Shown here: one piece after another, positions 58,988-64,000 of the stretch | Layout: the number at the start of each line of letters is the position of its first letter | Position numbering within the stretch: position 1 is the stretch's first letter | Assembly (NCBI RefSeq): GCF_018967845.1 | Contig: NZ_JAHLZZ010000001.1 | Span: 3,286,001 to 3,350,000, forward strand | Direction: 5' to 3' | Source of the DNA: Hymenobacter siberiensis | Lineage (GTDB): Bacteria; Bacteroidota; Bacteroidia; Cytophagales; Hymenobacteraceae | DNA: 64,000 bases | Translations under genes and position numbers: made by a program | Notes under the pieces: generated by a model | What the model was told of the DNA's origin: nothing | Database searches by the model: none | What the model saw: only the letters and a program-made list of their open reading frames with translations

Positions 58988-59848
58988 ATGAAACTCATCC
59001 GCTACGGCCAGCCCGGCCACGAGAAGCCGGGCGTCATCATCCAGGACCAACAATTCGACGTTTCGGCCTTCGGAGAAGATTACAACGAGACGTTTTTCGC
59101 CTCCCACGGCCTGCAACGACTCCGGGAATTCCTGCTGGCCAACGAAGGCCAACTCGCGCCCATCGCCGCTGACGAACGGCTCGGCCCGCCCGTGGCCCGG
59201 CCTTCCAAAATCCTGTGCATCGGCCTGAACTACGCCGACCATGCCCGCGAAACCGGCGCCACGCCCCCGCCCGAGCCGGTACTGTTCATGAAGTCGACCA
59301 CGGCCTACGTAGGGCCGAACGACGACCTCATCATCCCCAAAAACTCGGTGAAAACCGACTGGGAAGTGGAGCTGGCCGTGGTTATCGGCAAACGCGCTTC
59401 CTACATCACGGAGGCTGATGCGCCCGCTTACATCGCCGGCTACGCGCTGCACAACGACGTGTCGGAGCGTGAGTTCCAGCTGGAGCGCAGCGGCACCTGG
59501 GACAAGGGCAAGGGCTGCGACACCTTTGCGCCGGTCGGCCCGTTCCTGGCCACGCCCGATGAGATTGGCGATGTCGACAACCTACGCCTCTGGCTCTCGG
59601 TGAACGGCCAAATGATGCAGGACGGCACCACCGCCAACCTCATTTTCAAGATTCCCTTCCTGATTTCCTATCTCAGCCAGTTTATGACGCTGCTGCCCGG
59701 CGACATCATCTCGACCGGTACGCCGGCCGGCGTGGGCCTGGGCATGCAGCCGCCCGTGTACCTCCGGCCCGGCGATGTGGTGGAGTTGGGCATCGACGGC
59801 CTGGGCACTTCGCGGCAGGAGGTGAAAGCGTATTCAGCAGCTTCCTAA
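58988..59848 (+). CDS. Fumarylacetoacetate-hydrolase-family enzyme
   Basis: 286 residues. N-terminal domain LIRYGQPGHEKPGVI, then FAH core: CIGLNYADHARETG, EPVLFMKSTTAYVGPNDD, DWEVELAVVIGK (metal ExE), GYALHNDVSERE and ISTGTPAGVGLGM. It resembles 2,4-diketo-3-deoxy-L-fuconate hydrolases and related hydratases or lyases. The nearby KduD-like SDR and Gfo/Idh fragment suggest a deoxy-sugar acid pathway, by context only. ATG 58988 chosen; the longer frame encodes no FAH sequence. Confidence 0.85.
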   Translation: MKLIRYGQPGHEKPGVIIQDQQFDVSAFGEDYNETFFASHGLQRLREFLLANEGQLAPIAADERLGPPVARPSKILCIGLNYADHARETGATPPPEPVLFMKSTTAYVGPNDDLIIPKNSVKTDWEVELAVVIGKRASYITEADAPAYIAGYALHNDVSEREFQLERSGTWDKGKGCDTFAPVGPFLATPDEIGDVDNLRLWLSVNGQMMQDGTTANLIFKIPFLISYLSQFMTLLPGDIISTGTPAGVGLGMQPPVYLRPGDVVELGIDGLGTSRQEVKAYSAAS

Positions 59849-59866
59849 CGCACAAAACCCCCACTA

Positions 59867-61049
59867 CTGGTCAAAAAACATTAAATAGTCGGGTATAATC
59901 GGCTTAATTTAATGCGGGCATCAGCGGTTTTGAATTGCCAGTTGCGCGGTTTTAGGTTGGCATTTTGCTTGTTTTTCCACCGTTCGACGACCGCCTGCAC
60001 GGCTTCTTTGCTCGAAAAGGAGCGGTCAAGCACTTGGCGCGTGAGGACGGAGAATTCAATTTCGGCCATATTCAGCCACGACCCGTGGACGGGGGGGTAA
60101 ATGATTTCCATCCGCTGCACATAGGCCCGGGCGACTTCCGGTGGGAAGTGGGCGTAGAAGTTGCTGATTCGGTGCGTACTCAGGTTGTCCATCACCCAGC
60201 GCACTTTTTTCGCTTCCCGAGAGGTCGTGTCCATTAGCCGGGCCACGAACTGCACCCACGTGGCGGCTTTGTGGTCGTTCTCCACGGTCAACTCGCGCCA
60301 ACCGCGCAACGGTTCGCGGGCGACGAACAACTCCACCACGCCCCGGCGCACGTATTCCGAATCGCGGTGTGGCTGCCCGTTGGAAGCAGTAAATTCTTGG
60401 TAATCGAGTAGTTGTTTAGGCGATTCGTCCAGGCACACGACGGGAAAATCCGCGTCGTAGGGCTGCTCGTACACGTCGAGCACCTGCTCCATCTGGCACA
60501 CAAAGGCCGCGTTCTCTTCGGCCGGAATCACCCATTGCATGGGGCCCTGAAAAGGCTTAAGTTCGTTTTTTTTTAGCAGCCGCGCCACCATTGTGGTCGA
60601 AATATGCTCGACCACCTGCAACTCCACCAGCCGGTTGGCCAGCATCCCCAACTGCCAGCGCGGGTGGTCGTCGGGGGGACTTTGGCAGAGCAAGACCGTC
60701 AGATGGGCTTCTACCCGACCATCTATCTTCTTGTCAGAGCGCGTTTTACGTACTTTCGGCTCGAACATCTTCAGGCCTTCCTCGCAGAACTGACGGCGTA
60801 CCCGTTCCACCGTGCGCGTGCAGATGCCCAGCACGGCAGCCAGTTCCAGGGCCGGGCGGCGCCCGGTCTGCTCGTCGCTGTTCAACAAAATTTGAATGTC
60901 CCGAAGTTTAGCCGAATGGGCTTTATACTTCTTCTGCCACCCCTCTAGGGTCTGGCGTTCGTCGGCGGTCAGGTAAAGGCGATAAAGGGTCATAACGAAG
61001 GACTTAGTCACCCTTAATCCGACACGACCAATTAAAGTTTTTGGACCAC
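59867..61049 (-). mobile_element. IS630-family insertion sequence
   Basis: 1183 bp between TA duplications (59865-59866 and 61050-61051), the IS630 target. Imperfect terminal repeats: left begins CTGGTCAAAAAACATTAA, right (complement) GTGGTCCAAAAACTTTAA. One intact transposase. Confidence 0.85.
59881..60993 (-). CDS. IS630-family transposase, intact
   Basis: 370 residues. Winged HTH (ELAAVLGICTRTVERVRRQF), then DDE_3 domain: CLDESPKQLL (first Asp), RWVMDNLSTHRISNFYAHFP (second Asp), PVHGSWLNMAEIEFSVL (Glu). Every key residue is present, so this copy may be active. ATG 60993 chosen. Confidence 0.93.
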   Translation of the reverse strand: MTLYRLYLTADERQTLEGWQKKYKAHSAKLRDIQILLNSDEQTGRRPALELAAVLGICTRTVERVRRQFCEEGLKMFEPKVRKTRSDKKIDGRVEAHLTVLLCQSPPDDHPRWQLGMLANRLVELQVVEHISTTMVARLLKKNELKPFQGPMQWVIPAEENAAFVCQMEQVLDVYEQPYDADFPVVCLDESPKQLLDYQEFTASNGQPHRDSEYVRRGVVELFVAREPLRGWRELTVENDHKAATWVQFVARLMDTTSREAKKVRWVMDNLSTHRISNFYAHFPPEVARAYVQRMEIIYPPVHGSWLNMAEIEFSVLTRQVLDRSFSSKEAVQAVVERWKNKQNANLKPRNWQFKTADARIKLSRLYPTI

Positions 61050-61076
61050 TACTTCATAAAAGAAATCAGCCTGCAA

Positions 61077-61841
61077 TTACCGCCCCATCCAGCCGCCATC
61101 CACGGTGAGGATGGTGCCGTGCACGTAATCGGAAGCGGCCGAGGTGAGGAACACGGTGGGGCCTTTAAAATCCGCCGGGGTGCCCCAGCGGCCGGCCGGA
61201 ATGCGGCCCAGAATGGTCTGGCTACGCTCTGCGTCCTGGCGCAGGGCAGTGGTATTGTCGGTGGCGATGTAGCCGGGGGCAATGGCATTTACGTGCACTC
61301 CCTGGCCGACCCATTCGTTGGCCAGCGCCTTCACCAGGCTGCCAAGGGCACCCTTGCTGGCCGTGTAGCCGGGCACGTTGAGGCCGCCCTGGAAGGTGAG
61401 CAGCGAAGCCGTGAAGATGATTTTGCCGCTGCCCTGCCGCAGCATCTGGCCGCCAATGGCGCGGGCCTGGCGAAACGGCGCGTCGAGGTTAATGGCCAGC
61501 ATGTCGTCCTGGTCCGAATGTTCGGCGGCGGGGGCGCGACGGATAGTGTCGGCGTTGTTGATGAAGATGTCGATGCGCGGGAAATCCTGCTGCACCCGTG
61601 CGATGAAGGCATCGGTGGCGGTACGCTGGCTGAAATCGGCCTGGTAGGCGTGGAAAGCGCGACCCAGCGCCCGCACCTAGCGGCCGGTGTCACCGCCATC
61701 GGCCGCCAGCGTGGCCGATACACCGATGATGTCGGCCCCGGTATTGGCCAGCCCCAGGACCATGGCCTGGCCAATACCTTTGTTACAGCCGGTTACCAGC
61801 GCAATTTTTCCGGTCAGGCTGAAGGCGGAATTACTGTTCAT
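61077..61841 (-). pseudogene. kduD: KduD-like SDR oxidoreductase with an in-frame TAG
   Basis: 254 codons. ALVTGCNKGIGQAMVLGLAN (cofactor), FINNADTIRRAPA, then YTASKGALG (catalytic Tyr-Lys) and NAIAPGYIATDNT are typical of 2-deoxy-D-gluconate 3-dehydrogenase/KduD. Codon 55 is TAG (61677-61679) between GGDTGR and VRALGRAF; relatives have Gln or similar, so CAG to TAG is likely. Frame is otherwise perfect. A product starting later would lack the cofactor site. Confidence 0.85.
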
Positions 61842-62108
61842 GCGGCAAGAAATGGATGGCTGAAAAATGTGACTACCCAAAAATAGCGCCGCCCGCCCGG
61901 CGCGCTCTGCCACCCGCTACCGGGTATCGTCGGCGCTTATGCCACGCGCAATGAGCAGCCCGAACAGATTTAGCCATTCTACCCATGCACATTCGGCAAT
62001 CCAAGCCACTGCAAACCAGAAAGATGAGGCACGGGCAACTCGCAAAATAATTGCACCTTGCGGCAGCTTTCACCGGCCAGTTTGCACGGCTAATTCACTT
62101 CGTAAACC

Positions 62109-62567
62109 ATGAAGAAAACGCTTTTCAGCGTCTCATTGAGCCTGCTAATGGCGCTCAGCAGCGCGAAACCTGCTTTCGCCCAAAGCACCCCGGCGGTCAG
62201 CCACGTCGCGCTATACGTCTTCGACCTGCAGAAGAGCGTGGATTTCTACGGCAAGGTGCTGGAGTTGCAGCAGATTCCGGAGCCGTTTAAGGACGGCCGG
62301 CACGTCTGGTTTCGGATGGGGCCGCACAGCCAGCTGCACATCATTCAGGGCTCGGCCAAAGTGGAGCCGCACGATAAGAACCTGCACCTGGCTTTCAGCG
62401 TGAAAGACCTGAAGAAATTCACCGCCCACCTCGACCAGCTCGCCACCACCTACGGCAGCTGGGCCGGGCTGGCCAAGGAATCGACCGCCCGGCCCGATGG
62501 GGTAAAACAAGTATATCTGCAGGACCCGGATAATTACTGGGTGGAGGTGAACGACGACCCGTTTTAG
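62109..62567 (+). CDS. Exported VOC-family (glyoxalase-fold) protein
   Basis: 152 residues with a signal peptide (SVSLSLLMALSSAKPAFA, then Q). One vicinal-oxygen-chelate module pair: VSHVALYVFDLQKSVDFYGK, LHLAFSVKDLKKFTAHLD and QVYLQDPDNYWVEVND. The pattern of His, Glu and Gln suits a metal site. Substrate unknown; a periplasmic location is unusual for glyoxalase I. Confidence 0.82.
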   Translation: MKKTLFSVSLSLLMALSSAKPAFAQSTPAVSHVALYVFDLQKSVDFYGKVLELQQIPEPFKDGRHVWFRMGPHSQLHIIQGSAKVEPHDKNLHLAFSVKDLKKFTAHLDQLATTYGSWAGLAKESTARPDGVKQVYLQDPDNYWVEVNDDPF

Positions 62568-62593
62568 GGTATGCGGGCAGTAATAAACTGACC

Positions 62594-62680
62594 GTCATGC
62601 AGCGCGCAGCGAAGCATCTTTACCGCTCAACGCAATCAATCACCATTGCGGTAAAGATGCTTCGCTGCGCGCTGCATGAC
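62594..62680. repeat. Perfect 33-bp inverted repeat, sister of 13996
   Basis: Arms 62594-62626 and 62648-62680 are exact complements. Compared with 13996-14094, two arm bases differ (T to G, C to A) and both changes are matched by the complementary change on the other arm. Confidence 0.88.
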
Positions 62681-62723
62681 AGCATTTTGCCTGATATCCA
62701 CGGGTCCTAGACCTGCCCCGCTT

Positions 62724-62949
62724 CTACCAGCCCGGCTGATACGTGCGCTTCACAAACTGGTTGGCCTCCTCGAAATTGGTGACGCGCAGCTGCTGCGGGT
62801 CCCAAAGCAGCTCGATGCCGCGGCCGGGGTAGTCGAAGCCCGTGCCGATGGTTTTGGGCCGCTGAATATCGTAGCCGCGAATGGCGAGGTTGGCCATGAG
62901 CAGGGCTTCGGTGAGCGGGCCGGCCAGCTCAAAGGGCGAACTGACGGCT
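62724..62949 (-). pseudogene. Gfo/Idh/MocA-type oxidoreductase, C-terminal fragment cut by an IS
   Basis: 75 codons read SPFELAGPLTEALLMANLAI, RGYDIQRPKTIGTGFDYPGR and VTNFEEANQFVKRTYQPGW then TAG, the usual C-terminus of Bacteroidota Gfo/Idh/MocA oxidoreductases. The gene is interrupted at 62950 by the chimeric IS. The missing part may continue at 63931. Confidence 0.75.
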
Positions 62950-62953
62950 TACT

Positions 62954-63395
62954 CTACCCTATGATTTTCACAGATATTTGATAATGAGGTACTTGTTTGA
63001 TAACCCAATCCAGTAGCCGTTCAACCAACTGATTGACTGTTGTTTGCGCGCCCGTCGTCGGACGGGTGAGTTGGCGCACGATGTTCAAGCCGTGGCGGCT
63101 CAGGCTCGTGGCCCGGTACCCGTGTTTTTTGCGGGCGATGGGCTGGCGTCGGTCTGCGGCGTGCCCCACGGCCAGACAAAAGGCGTAGGCCAGACTGACC
63201 AGGGCCAGGAGTTTACGCAGCTTGTGGTGGCAGGCCAAGTGACTATTTTCCAGGTTAAACCCCCGGCCTTTCAGATTCTGGAAGCACTGCTCGATGGTCC
63301 AGCGCTTGGCGTAGAGCTGGCCCAACTGCTGCAAGCCCGAGGTGCCAAAGAGAAAAAGAAACTCGCCGCCGGCCAGCGCCTTGACCTGCGCCCCG
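62954..63395 (-). pseudogene. IS4-family transposase 3' half (minus copy)
   Basis: GGAQVKALAGGEFLFLFGTS, then LYAKRWTIEQCFQNLKGRGF with the catalytic Glu (YxxRWxIE) and a normal end (VPHYQISVKIIG) at TAG inside the terminal repeat. The N-terminal half is absent. Confidence 0.8.
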
Positions 63396-63399
63396 CCAC

Positions 63400-63878
63400 G
63401 GCCGCCGTCACGCCGTGGCCGACTGGGGCCTGCACCCGGGCCAGTGCCGCCAACTGGCCGCGTGCCAGGTCGACGGGGTCTGGGGCGGGGCGCAGGTCAC
63501 AGCCCTGACGGGGGCGGGTACCTATTCCTTTTCGGCACGGCCAACGTCGCTTTTTTGGGCCAGTTCTACCGCAAGCGCTGGACCATCGAAGCCTGTTTTC
63601 AGAACCTGAAAGGGCGCGGCTTTGCCTTGCGCGGGACGCATTTGCAGTGCCGCGGCAAGCTCAAAAAACTCGTTGGCCTCGTGAGCCTGGCCTACGCGCT
63701 GTGTGTCAGCGTGGGCACCTGGCTCCACGAAAAGGTGCAACCCATCAAAACCAAAAACAACGGCTACAAACGCGCCAGTTTCAGCCGCCACGGCCTCAAC
63801 GCTCTGCGGCAATACACGCGGCCCGGCCGCAGCACTGACCCGGCCTTCATCGCTAGCATGAACGCCGTATTTCGATAG
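63400..63878 (+). pseudogene. IS4-family transposase 3' half (plus copy)
   Basis: HAVADWGLHPGQCRQLAACQ and VDGVWGGAQVTALTG, then a frameshift near 63515 and GGGYLFLFGTANVAFLGQFY, RKRWTIEACFQNLKGRGFAL to TAG 63878. Homologous to the minus copy but with many amino-acid differences, so from a different element. Confidence 0.8.
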
Positions 63879-63930
63879 ATTATTTGCCAACTAACTCTTT
63901 ATCAATTAACTAAAATAGTAGGGTAGAGTA

Positions 63931-64000
63931 GTTTTGATGTACACCTCGTAGCCCAGCGGCTCGAAGAGGCGGAGGGGCCAGTCGGGACCGGGCGCGGAGA
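63931..64000 (-). pseudogene. Possible upstream part of the interrupted gene, cut by window edge
   Basis: The minus strand reads PGPDWPLRLFEPLGYEVYIK up to the IS edge. It looks like real coding sequence. Whether it belongs to the same oxidoreductase as 62724-62949 cannot be decided here, since the IS is chimeric. Confidence 0.4.

Larger units (their letters stand above)
62950..63930. mobile_element. Chimeric IS4-family element, two 3' halves head to head
   Basis: 981 bp. Both ends begin TACTCTACCCTA when read inward. The left part encodes a transposase C-terminus on the minus strand, the right part a related but different one on the plus strand; both 5' halves are missing. No target duplication (flanks ACGGCT and GTTTTG). 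Confidence 0.75.

Overview
The window looks like a chromosomal segment of a high-GC member of the Bacteroidota, most likely a Hymenobacter or close relative. This is inferred from gene content and signals, not from any search. The evidence is a type III glutamine synthetase, a Bacteroidota putative porin, the sigma-54 regulator/lptE/secG/groSL neighbourhood, MiaE beside Bacteroidota-type housekeeping genes, almost no Shine-Dalgarno sequences, frequent GTG/TTG starts, and repeated TAnnTTTG (Bacteroidota -7) boxes a few bases upstream of starts.

Positions 1-50,850 are mainly core genome. In order: glnN (partial); an LTA-synthase-like membrane phosphatase-fold enzyme; mtaB; an XRE-like regulator with a Pro/Ala linker; a MacB-type permease; a GATase-like secreted protein; PAP2; GH2; mrp and nfu (Fe-S delivery); fahA; miaE with a porin; lpxK; a broken SMUG2-type glycosylase; nif3 with a zinc-ribbon gene; a TPR protein; pabB; miaB; a sigma-54 activator with lptE, a Pro/Ala-rich TPR protein, secG and groSL; a POT transporter; an AraC regulator divergent from pckA; rsmE; rtcB (with an in-frame TGA); a DUF4159 protein; a four-gene bacteriophytochrome operon (heme oxygenase, phytochrome kinase, two response-regulator proteins); plsC-like, patatin and MBL genes; and accA. 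Three tRNA-A37 modification enzymes (MtaB, MiaB, MiaE) lie in one 24-kb stretch.

From 50,846 the character changes. A tRNA-Asp gene carries an integrative element of about 5.5 kb bounded by 37-bp direct repeats (50904-50940 and 56349-56385). The element holds a decayed IS3-family copy, a small lipoprotein gene, an IS5-like element whose transposase needs a shift at a run of nine A, a RelA/SpoT-domain alarmone synthetase gene that has lost its start to that IS, a 39-codon ORF that duplicates the integrase arm-binding domain, and the tyrosine integrase. Both ends carry a tRNA terminator of the same design but with different stem sequence. Beyond it lie an IS701-like element with a 5-bp target duplication, an F420-reductase-like gene, a FAH-family gene, an intact IS630-family element, a KduD-like SDR with a nonsense codon, a VOC protein, and an oxidoreductase gene cut by a chimeric IS4-family element made of two 3' halves facing apart.

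The most unusual general feature is a set of long, perfect or near-perfect intergenic inverted repeats of several sequence families. Several of them start exactly at, or one base after, the stop codon of the flanking gene, so the repeat end supplies the TAG stop. Two copies of one family, 48 kb apart, differ by substitutions that are compensated on the opposite arm. No CRISPR array or rRNA was seen.
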